DNA of 64,000 nucleotides from Erwinia sp. 198 (GCF_003937915.1 NZ_RHUM01000007.1:1-64000); one strand, 5' to 3'. Shown: positions 1-12,356, counted from the first letter of the stretch. The notes: generated by a model from the sequence alone, not told the origin. A program made the numbers and translations.

Positions 1-132
1 CAAGTGTAAAACGTCATAATGAATTTCATTATGTGTTCACTCTTAAGACTTGATATTTTTTTGCGTCCGGAGACGCTTGATATCAATCCTGCGAGTGCCC
101 ACACAGATTGTCTGATAAATTGTTAAAGAGCG
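1..132 (-). other. 5' leader of an rRNA operon (16S start lies off the left edge)
   Basis: Read on the minus strand this is the leader between promoter P2 and 16S rRNA. It carries a boxA antitermination element, GCTCTTTAACAA, at 131-120, followed by the enterobacterial leader text that includes CAATCTGTGTGGGCACTCG. A small hairpin (GCGTC/GACGC) lies at 63-76. The mature 16S sequence is not reached, so no rRNA gene is annotated. By comparison with E. coli leaders I infer that it starts a few tens of bases beyond the left end. Transcription runs leftward, away from oriC and so with the replication fork. Confidence 0.85.
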
Positions 133-171
133 TTGCGAACAGTGCTTTCGCTTCCTGCCGCGAGGTGGCGT

Positions 172-319
172 ATATTACGCTTTCCTCCTTCAGAGTCAAC
201 CACTTTTTCAGAAGTTTTCTCCGGCGATTCAGCTTCCTGAATCTCCTGACCCGGTGACCGTCAGGCCGTTGTTCCGTGTCAGTGGAGGCGCATTATAGGG
301 AGTTTCTGACGGCTGACAA
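172..319 (-). promoter_or_regulatory. Tandem rRNA promoters P1 and P2
   Basis: P1 has -35 TTGTCA at 319-314 and -10 TATAAT at 297-292 with a 16-bp spacer. A GC-rich discriminator (GCGCCTCC) follows, as in E. coli rrn P1, which fits ppGpp/DksA control. An A/T-rich UP-like block lies upstream at about 325-365. P2 has -35 TTGACT at 199-194 and -10 TAATAT at 177-172, also with 16 bp. Spacing and flanking sequence match the E. coli rrn arrangement closely. FIS sites are likely upstream of P1 but were not assigned. Confidence 0.9.
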
Positions 320-513
320 GCGTTTCTGCAAAAAAAAGTTCCGACCGTTTCTTTTTTCAACAAAGGAGCAATAAACGTACTTTTTAAGTCTATTTAATCC
401 GCAAATCGGCCCGAATTCTCTTTTATATCCATCACAATCACAGGCTGGCCAGTGCTATTCTTTTTACTTCGCAGGATTTTCCTGTCGGTAATAACGACTG
501 AGAAGGATGCCCA

Positions 514-1917
514 ATGATAAAATCCGCGCGCAGTATGGCCGGACTTCCGTGGATTGCCGCCATGGCTTTCTTTATGCAGGCGCTTGATGCCACGATATTG
601 AATACTGCTCTTCCCGCCATCGCCTTAAGCCTTAACCGTTCCCCCCTTGCCATGCAATCCGCTGTTATCAGCTACACCCTGACCGTCGCCATGCTAATCC
701 CGCTCAGCGGCTGGCTGGCCGATCGCTTTGGCACCCGAAAGGTTTTTATCGCTGCCGTTTCTTTATTTACGTTGGGTTCGCTGGCCTGTGCGCTTTCCGG
801 CACTTTAACCATGCTGGTTCTGTTCAGGATAGTGCAGGGGATCGGCGGCGCGATGATGATGCCCGTCGCCAGGCTGGCGCTGTTAAGGGCCTATCCGCGT
901 AGCGAGCTGTTGCCCGTACTGAACTTTGTGACGATGCCAGGCCTGGTCGGCCCGGTGCTGGGCCCGCTGCTTGGCGGCGTACTGGTCACCTGGGCTAGCT
1001 GGCACTGGATCTTCCTGATTAATATTCCTGTAGGCATTCTCGGCATCTTCTATGCCCGCAAATATATGCCCGACTTCACCACGCCGAAACGCCGCTTTGA
1101 TTTTATCGGCTTTATGCTCTTTGGGATTGGCCTGGTGATGCTCTCCAGCGGCATCGAGCTGTTCGGCGAAAAAATAGTCGCCAGCAGCGTAGCGCTGGCG
1201 GTTACCAGCGGCGGCATCCTTCTGCTTCTTCTTTATATAGTGCATGCACGTCGTCATCCGACGCCGCTGATCCCGCTGCCCATGTTTAAGACGCGCACCT
1301 TCTCGGTCGGCATCTTAGGCAATATCGCTTCGCGCCTCGGTACAGGCTGCATTCCCTTCCTGATGCCGCTGATGCTCCAGGTTGGCTTTGGTTATACCGC
1401 CATTCTGGCTGGCTGCATGATGGCGCCTACCGCTCTGGGTTCAATCCTCGCGAAATCAACGGTAACGCAGGTGCTGCGCTGGTTCGGCTACCGCAAAACG
1501 CTGACGGGGATCAGCGTCATTATTGGCGTGCTGATCGCCAGCTTCGCGCTACAGTCGCCTGCGGCCAGTCTGGCGCTCCTGCTGCTGCCGTTATTTGTGT
1601 TGGGAATGGCAATGTCCACCCAGTTTACGGCGATGAATACCATTACGCTGGCAGACCTTAACGACAGCAATGCCAGCAGCGGTAACAGTATGCTGGCCGT
1701 CACCCAACAATTGGCTATCAGCTTTGGCGTGGCGGTCAGCGCGGCGGTACTGCGTTTTTATAGTAATTTTGACGGCACCACCGTCGATCACTTCCACGCC
1801 ACTTTCCTGACGATGGGCGTGGTAACGGTGTTTTCCGGCCTGGTCTTTATGCTGCTGAAGCCAGGCGACGGCCGGCATCTGATTGCCGACCGGGAAAAGC
1901 GGAAAAAACGCGCCTAG
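514..1917 (+). CDS. hsrA: MFS multidrug-type transporter HsrA
   Basis: The 467-residue protein has about 14 hydrophobic segments and the DHA2-type major facilitator motifs: WLADRFGTR in the loop after segment 2 and the [13 protein letters not shown] region around residues 110-120. It is nearly collinear with E. coli HsrA (YieO), an inner-membrane proton antiporter family member whose substrate is not firmly established. The ATG at 514 follows a GAAGGA-type ribosome site. Its stop codon overlaps the stop of convergent rbsR within the shared palindrome CTAG. The position between an rRNA operon and rbsR is the same as in E. coli, except that yieP is missing between hsrA and the rRNA promoters. 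Confidence 0.93.
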   Translation: MIKSARSMAGLPWIAAMAFFMQALDATILNTALPAIALSLNRSPLAMQSAVISYTLTVAMLIPLSGWLADRFGTRKVFIAAVSLFTLGSLACALSGTLTMLVLFRIVQGIGGAMMMPVARLALLRAYPRSELLPVLNFVTMPGLVGPVLGPLLGGVLVTWASWHWIFLINIPVGILGIFYARKYMPDFTTPKRRFDFIGFMLFGIGLVMLSSGIELFGEKIVASSVALAVTSGGILLLLLYIVHARRHPTPLIPLPMFKTRTFSVGILGNIASRLGTGCIPFLMPLMLQVGFGYTAILAGCMMAPTALGSILAKSTVTQVLRWFGYRKTLTGISVIIGVLIASFALQSPAASLALLLLPLFVLGMAMSTQFTAMNTITLADLNDSNASSGNSMLAVTQQLAISFGVAVSAAVLRFYSNFDGTTVDHFHATFLTMGVVTVFSGLVFMLLKPGDGRHLIADREKRKKRA

Positions 1918-2915
1918 CGTTCCGCCACCGAACCGCGTTCGATCAGCTCCGGCGTCAGCACCAGCAGCTGCTGGCTGGCGTCGGGATCGGCAAAGCGGTG
2001 GATCAACGTATCAATAGCCAGTTCGCCCAGCTCGTCTTTGGGCTGGTGAATAGTGGTTAACGGCGGCGTCATATAGCGGGCAAGCTCGATATCGTCATAA
2101 CCGATCACCGCCATATCTTTGGGCACCGATAGTCCCGCCTGATAAAGCGAATGGTAAACGCCAACGGCCATCGCATCGTTACTGGTGAATACCGCCTGCG
2201 GTCGAAGGCTCAGCGCCAGCAGCTGATTCATAGCATGATAGCCGCCCTGAAATTCAAAGTCGCCGCTGACCACATACTCCTCAGGCACGGCCAGCCCCGC
2301 CTGCTGCATAGCCTGATAAAAGCCGTTAAGCCGCAAACGAGCCGGCGTCTTGTCTTGCGGCCCGGCGATACAGGCAATGCGGGTATAGCCGCGCGAAATC
2401 AGAAAACGGGTCGCCAGTTCGCCGCCCAGCAGCGAGTTGTCCTGAATAATGTCGCTGCCGCCTTCAAAGGGCGACCAGTCCATCATTACTATTGGAATAG
2501 AAGGATAGCGATTGAGGATCTCGGGAGAGGGAAGATGACTTTCGGTGCACATGATGAGTAAACCGTCGACGCGCTTTTGCAGCAGCGTTTCCAGGCTGCG
2601 GTTCATTCTGTCCTCGTCGCCTTCGGTGTTGCACAGCACCAGGCTGTAGCCGCGTTCATAACAGCTTCTTTCCACGCCGCGCACTACTTCCGAATAAAAG
2701 GGGTTACTGCTGGCGGTAAGCAGCATGCCTATAGTGTGCGTCTGATTGAGTTTAAGGCTACGCGCCAGCGCAGAAGGGGCGTAGTTTAACGCGGTAATCG
2801 CCGCAGTAACCTTTTCCTGCACCGCCTCGCTGACGAAGCGGTTTTTATTGATGACATGGGAAACCGTAGACGTCGATACGCCCGCCAGACGAGCGACATC
2901 TTTCATTGTGGGCAC
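1914..2915 (-). CDS. rbsR: Ribose operon repressor, LacI family
   Basis: This 333-residue LacI/GalR regulator has an N-terminal helix-turn-helix (residues about 3-25, [21 protein letters not shown] type), a hinge with AYHPS-like [11 protein letters not shown], and a periplasmic-binding-protein-like sensor domain. RbsR represses the ribose operon and is released by ribose. It is the last gene of rbsDACBKR, starting 3 bp after the rbsK stop, so it is probably co-transcribed and autoregulated. Palindromes at 7714-7729 and 7794-7805 upstream of rbsD fit its binding site. Length matches E. coli RbsR (330). Confidence 0.95.
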   Translation of the reverse strand: MPTMKDVARLAGVSTSTVSHVINKNRFVSEAVQEKVTAAITALNYAPSALARSLKLNQTHTIGMLLTASSNPFYSEVVRGVERSCYERGYSLVLCNTEGDEDRMNRSLETLLQKRVDGLLIMCTESHLPSPEILNRYPSIPIVMMDWSPFEGGSDIIQDNSLLGGELATRFLISRGYTRIACIAGPQDKTPARLRLNGFYQAMQQAGLAVPEEYVVSGDFEFQGGYHAMNQLLALSLRPQAVFTSNDAMAVGVYHSLYQAGLSVPKDMAVIGYDDIELARYMTPPLTTIHQPKDELGELAIDTLIHRFADPDASQQLLVLTPELIERGSVAER

Positions 2916-2918
2916 GGC

Positions 2919-3848
2919 CTACTCCTGCTGCTGTAAAAAGCGATCGGTCTCTTCACGCCACGGCACCGAAGGCTGCGCACCGGATCGCGTGACGGCAATC
3001 GCCGCCGCCGCATGGGCAAAACGCACGGCCTGCGGTAACGGCTTGCCTTCCAGCAGCGCGGTCATCAGCGCGCCGTTAAAGGTATCGCCTGCGGCGATAG
3101 TATCGACGGCCTGCACCTTGAATCCTGGGATGCGCTCGCCTTTACCCGCTTCGCTTAACCATACGCCGCGGCTGCCCAACGTAATCAACACGCTGTGGAT
3201 GCCTTTATCGTGCAGCACCGATGCCGCGCGCGCCGCGTCTTCATCGGAGGCAACGGCCACGCCGGTAAGAATTTCCGCTTCGGTTTCGTTCGGCGTAATC
3301 ATATCCACCAGCGCCAGCAGCTCGTCCGGGAGCGGCATCGCCGGCGCAGGATTGAGGATGACTTTGGTGTGATGCTGACGGGCGACTTTTGCGGCGGCCA
3401 GCACGCTTGCAAGCGGCGATTCCAGCTGCATCAGCAGCGCATCCGCGTTTTCAACGATCTTCCGCTGTTTTTCGACCAGAGCGGGCGACAGCGCGGCGTT
3501 CGCGCCAGCATGGATAGCGATGCTGTTTTCACCCTCATCATTAACGAAGATCAGCGCCACGCCGGTAGATTCGCCAGCGATGACCTCCACCGGCGCAATA
3601 TCGATATGGTCTTCCGCCAGCTGCTGACGAATACGCTGGCCGATATCGTCGTCGCCCACGCAGGCGATAAAGGCGATATCCGCGCCGCTGCGTCCGGCCG
3701 CGACGGCCTGATTAGCGCCCTTGCCGCCGAAAGCGATCTGGTATTGCTTACCGATCACCGTTTCACCGGGACGGGGGAATGAGGTCAGATTAAGAATATG
3801 GTCTGCGTTGATGCTGCCGAGCACGGCCAGCCTGCCGGTTTTATTCAT
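2919..3848 (-). CDS. rbsK: Ribokinase
   Basis: RbsK phosphorylates ribose at O5 with ATP in the cytoplasm, the first step after uptake. The 309-residue PfkB-family protein shows the N-terminal GSINAD and GGKGANQAVAAGR signature (about residues 37-50) and the C-terminal catalytic motif DTIAAGDTFNGAL, whose Asp is the base. The ATG at 3848 gives exactly the E. coli length. An upstream in-frame extension to 3896 would run through the hairpin that precedes the gene and is not credible. Confidence 0.95.
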   Translation of the reverse strand: MNKTGRLAVLGSINADHILNLTSFPRPGETVIGKQYQIAFGGKGANQAVAAGRSGADIAFIACVGDDDIGQRIRQQLAEDHIDIAPVEVIAGESTGVALIFVNDEGENSIAIHAGANAALSPALVEKQRKIVENADALLMQLESPLASVLAAAKVARQHHTKVILNPAPAMPLPDELLALVDMITPNETEAEILTGVAVASDEDAARAASVLHDKGIHSVLITLGSRGVWLSEAGKGERIPGFKVQAVDTIAAGDTFNGALMTALLEGKPLPQAVRFAHAAAAIAVTRSGAQPSVPWREETDRFLQQQE

Positions 3849-3860
3849 GGGAGCGTCCAG

Positions 3861-3889
3861 AAAAAGGCGCCACCTGCAAGAGGTGGCGC
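3861..3889 (-). terminator. Intra-operon terminator/attenuator between rbsB and rbsK
   Basis: On the minus strand a perfect 9-bp stem (GCGCCACCT / AGGTGGCGC, loop CTTGC) at 3889-3867 is followed by CTTTTTC, the form of an intrinsic terminator. It lies after the abundant binding-protein gene rbsB and before rbsK-rbsR. It probably lowers kinase and repressor expression and protects the upstream message. Activity is inferred from structure only. Confidence 0.75.
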
Positions 3890-3909
3890 GTGCCATGCTT
3901 TTCTTTGAT

Positions 3910-4791
3910 TTATTTAGTGACCAGCTTCAGGTCAACGGGATTGATAGCCTGAACCTGCTGGCCCTTCAGCACTTTATCAGCGGTTTGTACGCCGATAACG
4001 CCGATTTGTGCCGGCTGCTGCGCCACGGTGGCAGCGAGTTTGCCGCCCTGCACGGCTTTTACGCCGTCCGCGGTGCCGTCGAAGCCGACTACTACCACAT
4101 CAGATTTGCCCGCCGTTTGCAATGCGCGCATCGCACCTAATGCCATTTCATCGTTCTGCGCAAACACCGCCTGCACATCCGGATGGGCCGTCAGCAGGTT
4201 CTGCATCACGTTCAGGCCCTTGGTGCGGTCAAAATCTGCGGGCTGGCTGGCAAGGATAACAAATTTATGCGCATCGGCTGCCGTTTTGAAGCCTTCGCCG
4301 CGTTCGCGAGCGGCGGACGTCCCGGCAATCCCGGCCAGCTCAATGATTTTAGCCTGGTCGCCGACGCGTTTCGCAATATAGTCGCCCGCCATTTTGCCGC
4401 CCAGGCGGTTGTCGGATGCAACATGGCTGACCACTTTGCCCTGAGCAGCCACGCGATCCAGCGTGATCACCGGGATATTGGCCTGATTAGCCATTTTTAC
4501 CGCATTGCCTACCGCATCGGAATCGGTCGGGTTAATCAGCAGCAATTTTGTGCCGCGCACCGCAAGATCCTGCACGTTGGCCAGCTCTTTTGCCGGATTG
4601 TTCTGCGAATCCAGCACCACCAGGTTGTAGCCCAGCTTGTCCGCTTCTTTCTGAGCTCCCTCTTTTAACGAAACGAAAAACGGGTTGTTCAGCGTGGAAA
4701 CTACCAGCGCGAGTGTCTCTTTTGCCATCGCGTTGGCGCTGAGCGTTGCGCCGAGCAGCATGGCCAGCGCCGTCATTTTAGTCATTTTCAT
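3910..4791 (-). CDS. rbsB: Ribose ABC transporter periplasmic binding protein
   Basis: The 293-residue precursor begins with a Sec signal peptide (about residues 1-23, ending ANAMA before KETLAL). The mature part is collinear with E. coli Rbs[17 protein letters not shown] at the start and the [10 protein letters not shown] hinge region near the C-terminus. It captures D-ribose in the periplasm and delivers it to RbsC2-RbsA, and in E. coli also serves as a Trg chemoreceptor ligand carrier. It is followed by the terminator-like hairpin at 3861-3889. Confidence 0.95.
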   Translation of the reverse strand: MKMTKMTALAMLLGATLSANAMAKETLALVVSTLNNPFFVSLKEGAQKEADKLGYNLVVLDSQNNPAKELANVQDLAVRGTKLLLINPTDSDAVGNAVKMANQANIPVITLDRVAAQGKVVSHVASDNRLGGKMAGDYIAKRVGDQAKIIELAGIAGTSAARERGEGFKTAADAHKFVILASQPADFDRTKGLNVMQNLLTAHPDVQAVFAQNDEMALGAMRALQTAGKSDVVVVGFDGTADGVKAVQGGKLAATVAQQPAQIGVIGVQTADKVLKGQQVQAINPVDLKLVTK

Positions 4792-4808
4792 TTTCGATTC
4801 CTGTAGGG

Positions 4809-5765
4809 TTATTTTTTGTTATCCACCAGCACCGCCAGCAGGATCACGACTGCTTTCACGATCATCTGGTAATAGGAAGAAACGCCAAGCAGATTCAGGC
4901 CGTTATTAAGGAAGCCCAGGATCAGCGCGCCGACCAGCGTGCCCATAATGCGTCCTTTGCCGCCTGCCAGGCTGGTGCCGCCCAGCACCACCGCCGCGAT
5001 GGCGTCCAGCTCGTAGCCGGTGCCCGCCGTAGGCTGAGCGGAAGAGAGTCGCGCCACCTCAATGGTGCCCGCCAGCGCCGCCAACATACCGCTGAGCGCA
5101 TAGACCGTGATTTTGACGCGGCTGACGCTGATGCCGGAAAGGCGAGTAGCCGCTTCATTGCCGCCAAGCGCATAGATATAACGGCCCAGGCGAGTATGGT
5201 GCAGCATGTACCACGCCAGCAGAAAGGTCAGCGCCATCAGCCAGACCGGCGTGGGAATGCCCAGCGGTCGTCCGATACCAAACCAGCCAAACAAATCGGC
5301 ATTATCGCTGAAGCCGGTATTCACCGGGCTGCCGTTGGTATAAACCATGGTCGCGCCGCGCAGCAGCAGCATCATGACCAGCGTGGCGATAAACGCCTGC
5401 ACTTTGCCCTTTGCCACTATGGTGCCGGTTATCGCGCCAATCAGTGCCCCCAGGGCCAGCGAGGCCGCCACCGCGACCAGCGCGTTAACCTCTATACCAA
5501 CCAGCGAAGCGCCTACTGCGCCGGTCAGCGCCAGCAGCGATCCCACAGACAGGTCGATGCCTGAAGTCAGGATCACCAGCGTCATGCCGACGGCCATAAT
5601 GGCGTTGACGGAAGTCTGCTGCAGAATGTTGAACATATTGTTCAGGGTAAAGAAATTGGGGCTCTGACTGGCGACGACGGCAATCAGTACTACCAGCGCA
5701 ATCAGCGATTTTTGTTCCAGCAGCCAGGCTTTGCCGCGGCTGGCCTGTAGGGTTTGAGTACTCAT
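4809..5765 (-). CDS. rbsC: Ribose ABC transporter permease
   Basis: This 318-residue inner-membrane permease of the BPD_transp_2 family has 8-10 hydrophobic segments. It includes the conserved [18 protein letters not shown] and [12 protein letters not shown] stretches of RbsC, the latter being the loop that contacts the ATPase. Its ATG overlaps the rbsA stop by 4 bp, indicating translational coupling. It forms the channel for ribose with RbsA and RbsB. Confidence 0.95.
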   Translation of the reverse strand: MSTQTLQASRGKAWLLEQKSLIALVVLIAVVASQSPNFFTLNNMFNILQQTSVNAIMAVGMTLVILTSGIDLSVGSLLALTGAVGASLVGIEVNALVAVAASLALGALIGAITGTIVAKGKVQAFIATLVMMLLLRGATMVYTNGSPVNTGFSDNADLFGWFGIGRPLGIPTPVWLMALTFLLAWYMLHHTRLGRYIYALGGNEAATRLSGISVSRVKITVYALSGMLAALAGTIEVARLSSAQPTAGTGYELDAIAAVVLGGTSLAGGKGRIMGTLVGALILGFLNNGLNLLGVSSYYQMIVKAVVILLAVLVDNKK

Positions 5766-7273
5766 GGTGTGACCAACTCCGCGCTATGTTGCTTGCCGAC
5801 CGCCGCCGCCATCAGGCGTTCCTGCGTGGCCTGTTCAATGGGAAAATCGCCGCTCAGACGGCCTTCGTGCATGACCAGCACGCGATCGCTCATGCCCAAC
5901 ACTTCCGGCATTTCTGAGGAAACAAGAATGATGCTCAGTCCCTCTTGTTTAAACTGATTGATTAACTGGTAGATTTCTTTCTTGGCACCCACGTCCACAC
6001 CGCGCGTCGGCTCATCCAGGATCAGCACCTTAGGCCGCGTCATCAGCCCACGCGCAATAGCGACTTTCTGCTGGTTGCCGCCGGATAAAAGCCCGATCGG
6101 CTGCATCATTGAGGGCGTTTTTACGTTGAACAACTTGATAAAATCGCTGACCGCCAGCTGCTCTTCGGCATGTTTTAACCGTCCGCCGCCGTGGCTGAAG
6201 TAGTCGAGCGCGGTTAAAGACATGTTTTCTTTTACCGACATGCCGAGCACCAGCCCGTCGCGTTTGCGATCTTCAGAGATATAAACGATGCCGTTACGCA
6301 AGCCTTCTTCCGGCGTGCGCGTCGTTACCGCTTTCCCGTCGAGCGTGACGCTACCGCCGCTGCGTGGAAAAGCGCCGTACAGCACCTTCATCAGTTCGGT
6401 ACGGCCCGCACCCATTAGCCCTGCTACGCCCAGGATCTCGCCCTGACGCAGTGAAAAGCTGACGTCGTTTACGCCCGGCCCGCTAAGGTTTTTCACGGTT
6501 AAGCGCACGTCGCCCGGCGCTTTGTTCAGGCGCGGATACTGCTCTTCCAGCCTGCGGCCTACCATCATTTCAATCAGCGCTTCTTCGTTCAGCGTATCGA
6601 CCGCTCTTTCGGCGATAAACTGTCCGTCGCGAAATACGGTGACGTCATCGCAGATTTCAAAAATCTCTTTCATGCGGTGCGAGATATAAACGATGCCGCA
6701 GCCCTGCGCTTTCAGCTCCCGGATAACGCGAAACAGCGAGGCCGTTTCGGTATCGGTCAGCGCATCGGTGGGTTCATCCATCACGATGACTTTTGACTCA
6801 AAGCTCAACACTTTGGCGATTTCCACCATTTGCTGGTCGCCGATCGACAGATCGCCCACCAGTTTATTGCTGTTGAAACGCAGGTTCAGCCGCTGTAACA
6901 GCCTGTCCGCCTCCGCATAAAGCTTTTTCCAGCGGATACCGCCGAAAGCGTTAACGAATTCGCGGCCTAAAAAGATGTTCTCCGCCACGCTGAGCTGCGG
7001 GATCAGATTCAGCTCCTGATGAATGATGCCAATACCCGCTTCCTGCGACGCTTTCGGCCCGCTAAAGTTAACCTCTTCGCCCAACCATTTAACAGAGCCG
7101 GCGTCGCGGGCATAGATACCGGTCATCACTTTCATCATGGTAGATTTTCCGGCGCCGTTTTCGCCCACCAGCGCCATCACGCGGCCGGGATAAACCGCCA
7201 GCGAAGCGCCGGACAGCGCTTTAACGCCCGGAAAGGCTTTTTCAATGCCCTGTAGTTGCAATAAAGGTTGCAT
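5762..7273 (-). CDS. rbsA: Ribose ABC transporter ATPase (two-domain)
   Basis: This 503-residue fused ATPase has two ABC modules. The N-terminal one has Walker [10 protein letters not shown] (about residue 37) and Walker B VIVMDEPT. The C-terminal one has a degenerate Walker A region (GLMGAGRTE), signature LSGGNQQKV and [10 protein letters not shown]. One fully canonical and one degenerate Walker A is normal for the sugar CUT2 family. It lies between rbsD and rbsC and powers ribose import. Confidence 0.95.
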   Translation of the reverse strand: MQPLLQLQGIEKAFPGVKALSGASLAVYPGRVMALVGENGAGKSTMMKVMTGIYARDAGSVKWLGEEVNFSGPKASQEAGIGIIHQELNLIPQLSVAENIFLGREFVNAFGGIRWKKLYAEADRLLQRLNLRFNSNKLVGDLSIGDQQMVEIAKVLSFESKVIVMDEPTDALTDTETASLFRVIRELKAQGCGIVYISHRMKEIFEICDDVTVFRDGQFIAERAVDTLNEEALIEMMVGRRLEEQYPRLNKAPGDVRLTVKNLSGPGVNDVSFSLRQGEILGVAGLMGAGRTELMKVLYGAFPRSGGSVTLDGKAVTTRTPEEGLRNGIVYISEDRKRDGLVLGMSVKENMSLTALDYFSHGGGRLKHAEEQLAVSDFIKLFNVKTPSMMQPIGLLSGGNQQKVAIARGLMTRPKVLILDEPTRGVDVGAKKEIYQLINQFKQEGLSIILVSSEMPEVLGMSDRVLVMHEGRLSGDFPIEQATQERLMAAAVGKQHSAELVTP

Positions 7274-7280
7274 GACGGCC

Positions 7281-7700
7281 TCAGAAGGTCACGCCAGCGC
7301 CAAGGATAATGTTCGCATAGGGCGAACACTCCCCGCTGCGAATAACCGCATGGCTGCGCTGTGTTAACTGTTTGAACTGTTGATGAGAAACGTACTGAAC
7401 GGCGATAGTGTTTCCCTGGCGTTGTTGCAGTAAATCGAGCAGTGCGGAAAGTTCGTCGTGGAGCCGTGGATTATGAGATTTGATCTCTTCCGCGATGATG
7501 GCGCTCTCCACCTGCATCTCTTTCGTTACGGTTTCGACTACCTGCATAAAGCCGGGAATGCCCTGAGTCAGCGCCAGGTCGATGCGCTCCGGCCCCGAAG
7601 GGATGGGCAGGCCCGCGTCACCGATAGTTACGCTGTCGGTGTGGCCCAGGCGAGAAACCAGAGAAGATATTGCAGAATTCAGTAAGGCGCCTTTTTTCAT
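7281..7700 (-). CDS. rbsD: D-ribose pyranase
   Basis: RbsD interconverts the beta-pyranose and furanose forms of ribose so that imported sugar can be phosphorylated by RbsK. The 139 residues starting [21 protein letters not shown] match the family length and contain the GDAGLPIP motif and active-site His. The ATG at 7700 is preceded by GGAG with good spacing. A longer reading to 7832 would translate through promoter and operators and is rejected. It is the first gene of the ribose operon. Confidence 0.94.
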   Translation of the reverse strand: MKKGALLNSAISSLVSRLGHTDSVTIGDAGLPIPSGPERIDLALTQGIPGFMQVVETVTKEMQVESAIIAEEIKSHNPRLHDELSALLDLLQQRQGNTIAVQYVSHQQFKQLTQRSHAVIRSGECSPYANIILGAGVTF

Positions 7701-7713
7701 CTTTTCACTCCAG

Positions 7714-7729
7714 AGCGAAACGTTTCGCT
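7714..7729. promoter_or_regulatory. RbsR operator, proximal
   Basis: AGCGAAACGTTTCGCT is a perfect 16-bp palindrome identical to my recollection of the E. coli RbsR operator. It sits between the rbsD -10 element and the rbsD start codon, where bound RbsR would block transcription. Confidence 0.9.
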
Positions 7730-7736
7730 GATCGGG

Positions 7737-7764
7737 AGTGTAAAAAAACGGCGGCAGAAAACAA
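7737..7764 (-). promoter_or_regulatory. rbsD promoter
   Basis: On the minus strand TTGTTT (7764-7759) and TACACT (7742-7737) are separated by 16 bp. They place the start site just ahead of the proximal operator. The weak -35 would suit activation by CRP-cAMP, but I could not assign a convincing CRP site. Confidence 0.65.
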
Positions 7765-7793
7765 TCGTCACGATGCGGAACTGTGATCGCCAT

Positions 7794-7805
7794 CGAAACG
7801 TTTCG
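7794..7805. promoter_or_regulatory. RbsR operator, distal half-conserved copy
   Basis: CGAAACGTTTCG repeats the 12-bp core of the proximal operator, 80 bp upstream and behind the promoter. Centre-to-centre distance is about 78 bp, near seven to eight helical turns, which would suit looping or a second LacI-family site. Flanking bases are not palindromic, so it may be weaker. Confidence 0.7.
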
Positions 7806-7868
7806 TTGACAGGCTTTGCTCAGGCTATGCAACAGGAAAGGCGCAGCGATCGGTCATCAGAACGACAT

Positions 7869-7894
7869 AAAAAAAGACCGCCCGTAAGGCGGTC
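7869..7894 (-). terminator. Terminator of the bud operon
   Basis: On the minus strand GACCGCC / GGCGGTC with a 5-base loop is followed by seven T residues. It ends just past the budC stop, a strong intrinsic terminator. Confidence 0.93.
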
Positions 7895-7902
7895 GGCAGG
7901 GA

Positions 7903-10372
<2,470 letters not shown>

Positions 10373-10387
10373 CTTAATTCCTCAGGA

Positions 10388-11170
10388 TTAGCTTTCAACG
10401 GAGCGAATGGCGGAATCCAGATTTTCCGGATTCAGATTGGCCTGCAGAAAATCACTGTCGCCTGGCAGATCGATGACCAGCTTGCTGATCTCGCCAAAGG
10501 TCAGCTCGCCCTCTTCCAGCTGGTAATCCAGCAGATGGCCGCCGCCCTGGCGATCGTCGGTAATGAAATGTTCGTGATAGCCCGCTACGTTAATGCCCTG
10601 CATATACTGCGGGGTACGGAAACCAATCAGCACGCCGTCGCGCTGGCTGAACCGGAAGGTAGGCTGCTGGCCAAGCACTTCCGGCATAGAACGATAGGGA
10701 CGATGCTGGCAAGGTACGGTACGCGTGGAGGCCGCGGAAAAACGACCGTTGATCCGCAGCGCGCAAAACTGATTGTCCGAAGTCACCTGGCTGTCGATCA
10801 GATCGTGAATAGCCTGACGGCTGGCCGGTGCGGAGAAACGATGGCGGTACTGAGGCTGGAAAAACGTCATTACGGCAAAAGGCGTTTTCTGCTGCGGATC
10901 GGCTTCCCGCGCGCTGCCGTCGGAACGCAGCTGATAAACCTCGCTGTCAAAAGCGATCAGCTCACCATCGAGCTGGTTAAAGGTGCCTAAACCAAAATCG
11001 CCCTTCTTCAGCAGGTCGGCTACGGTAACGTTGCCTTCGTACACGCCGCTGAGCAACGCACTCATCAGAGAGGTTTGATAGATGACGCTTTCTGGTCTTT
11101 GCTGACGGAGCCCGCTGACGGTTGAAACCAGCTGTTGCTCACATAAACAGTCGGTTACAGAATGTTTCAT
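10388..11170 (-). CDS. budA: Alpha-acetolactate decarboxylase
   Basis: The 260-residue protein converts acetolactate to acetoin and CO2. The zinc-binding His cluster is in GYHEHFITDDRQGGGH (about residues 198-213), and the active-site region TPQYMQGINVAG precedes it. It is collinear with Klebsiella BudA. It is the first gene of the bud operon, transcribed divergently from budR. Pyruvate thus flows BudB, BudA, BudC to neutral 2,3-butanediol, limiting acid build-up. Confidence 0.94.
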   Translation of the reverse strand: MKHSVTDCLCEQQLVSTVSGLRQQRPESVIYQTSLMSALLSGVYEGNVTVADLLKKGDFGLGTFNQLDGELIAFDSEVYQLRSDGSAREADPQQKTPFAVMTFFQPQYRHRFSAPASRQAIHDLIDSQVTSDNQFCALRINGRFSAASTRTVPCQHRPYRSMPEVLGQQPTFRFSQRDGVLIGFRTPQYMQGINVAGYHEHFITDDRQGGGHLLDYQLEEGELTFGEISKLVIDLPGDSDFLQANLNPENLDSAIRSVES

Positions 11171-11275
11171 AACTTGCCTCTATGCTAAAACAGTTCAGGA
11201 TTACTAATTGAATGTTGACTCGATTCAGTTATGAATTCCAATATAGAAAGCCCATCACTTTGAGACGAATAAGAT
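11171..11275. promoter_or_regulatory. Divergent bud/budR control region
   Basis: This is the 105-bp gap between the budA and budR start codons. It is A/T-rich and contains the dyad-like ATTGAATG...CGATTCAGT around 11207-11230, a plausible T-N11-A LysR site. The regulator gene lies directly opposite its target operon, the usual arrangement. The exact BudR site and promoters were not resolved. Confidence 0.55.
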
Positions 11276-12157
11276 ATGGAACTCCGCCATCTGCGTTATT
11301 TTGTCGCGGTCGCGCAAACGCGCCACTTTACGCGTGCCGCAGAAATGCTGGGGATCTCGCAACCGCCGCTCAGCCAGCAAATTCTGCGTCTGGAACGGGA
11401 AATAGGTACGCCGCTGCTGAGGAGACTGTCGCGCGGCGTGGAGCTGACGGAAGCGGGGGAAGCTTTTTATCAGGATGCCTGCCAGATCCTGGAGCTGACC
11501 GGGCATGCGCTTGAGAAAGCCAAAGGGATAGCTCGCGGCGTAACCGGCAAGCTTTCGCTGGGCGTCGCCAGCTCGGTCGCCTTTCATTCGGCGATTTTTG
11601 CGTTAATGAAAGATTTTCAGGCTCGCTATCCGTCAATGACGATACTGACACGTGAGCAGAATATGGCGTCGCTAATGCACGACTTGCAGGAGGGCCTGCT
11701 GGATGCCGCTTTCGTTCGCCTGCCCTGTGAGAGCAGCAAAGCGTTTAACCTGAAAGTGATAGCCAGCGAAAAGATGCTGGTGGCGCTGCCTGCCAGCCAT
11801 GCGCTGGGAACGCGGCCGCAAGTTTCGCTGTCGCAGCTGGCTGACGACACGCTGATTATGTTTCCGCGTGAGGTTGCGCCAAGCCTGTATGAACTGGTGA
11901 TCAGCGCCTGTCTGCGTGCCGGCTTTCAGCCGCATACCGGGCAGCAGTCACCGCAAATTTCCTCGTCCATCGGCATGGTGGCTGCGGGGTTTGGCTTCGC
12001 TATCGTGCCGGAATCGCTGTGCTGCATCGCGCATCCCGGCGTGGTGTTTCGCCCTGTTGACGATGCGGCGTTAAATACTGATATTGCGCTGGCCTGGCGC
12101 CGTTTCGACCGTTCGCCTGCCGTTATGCACCTGTCGATGATGCCGACCAGGACGTAG
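11276..12157 (+). CDS. budR: LysR-family activator of the bud operon
   Basis: The 293-residue protein has an N-terminal winged helix-turn-helix (residues about 1-60, with HFTRAAEMLGISQPPLSQQI) and a LysR substrate-binding domain. It resembles Klebsiella BudR and Bacillus AlsR, which activate acetoin and butanediol genes in response to acetate and low pH. The divergent position next to budA supports the same role here. The effector is inferred, not visible. Confidence 0.85.
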   Translation: MELRHLRYFVAVAQTRHFTRAAEMLGISQPPLSQQILRLEREIGTPLLRRLSRGVELTEAGEAFYQDACQILELTGHALEKAKGIARGVTGKLSLGVASSVAFHSAIFALMKDFQARYPSMTILTREQNMASLMHDLQEGLLDAAFVRLPCESSKAFNLKVIASEKMLVALPASHALGTRPQVSLSQLADDTLIMFPREVAPSLYELVISACLRAGFQPHTGQQSPQISSSIGMVAAGFGFAIVPESLCCIAHPGVVFRPVDDAALNTDIALAWRRFDRSPAVMHLSMMPTRT

Positions 12158-12161
12158 CGAG

Positions 12162-12221
12162 GCATGCTCAGCCATTCTGGGGCCAACTTAGCCATTACGG
12201 CGCCAGCTTAGCGGTTACGGA
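12162..12221. repeat. Three degenerate ~20-bp tandem repeats
   Basis: Two adjacent 20-mers, GCCAACTTAGCCATTACGGC and GCCAGCTTAGCGGTTACGGA (from 12182), agree at 16 of 20 positions. A weaker third unit (CTCAGCCATTCTGG) precedes them. They lie directly behind the budR stop and ahead of a CCGGGGC/GCCCCGG hairpin at 12237-12268. Function is unknown. Confidence 0.55.
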
Positions 12222-12236
12222 AACCGTTAGCCGCAA

Positions 12237-12268
12237 CCGGGGCAGCGGCTAAAAACGCCGCGCCCCGG
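12237..12268. other. Hairpin between convergent budR and ygiW
   Basis: CCGGGGC pairs with GCCCCGG, with an inner GGC/GCC and an A-rich loop. It lies between the ends of two convergent genes and could terminate or stabilise either transcript. There is no clean T-tract beyond the stem. Confidence 0.45.
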
Positions 12269-12356
12269 AGCCAGACGCCACCGCCGAAGCTCGCTTACCC
12301 GTCGGTGGCACAGTCGGGCTGCTGGCATCACCTTCAGCCAGCCAATCGAAGCTGAA

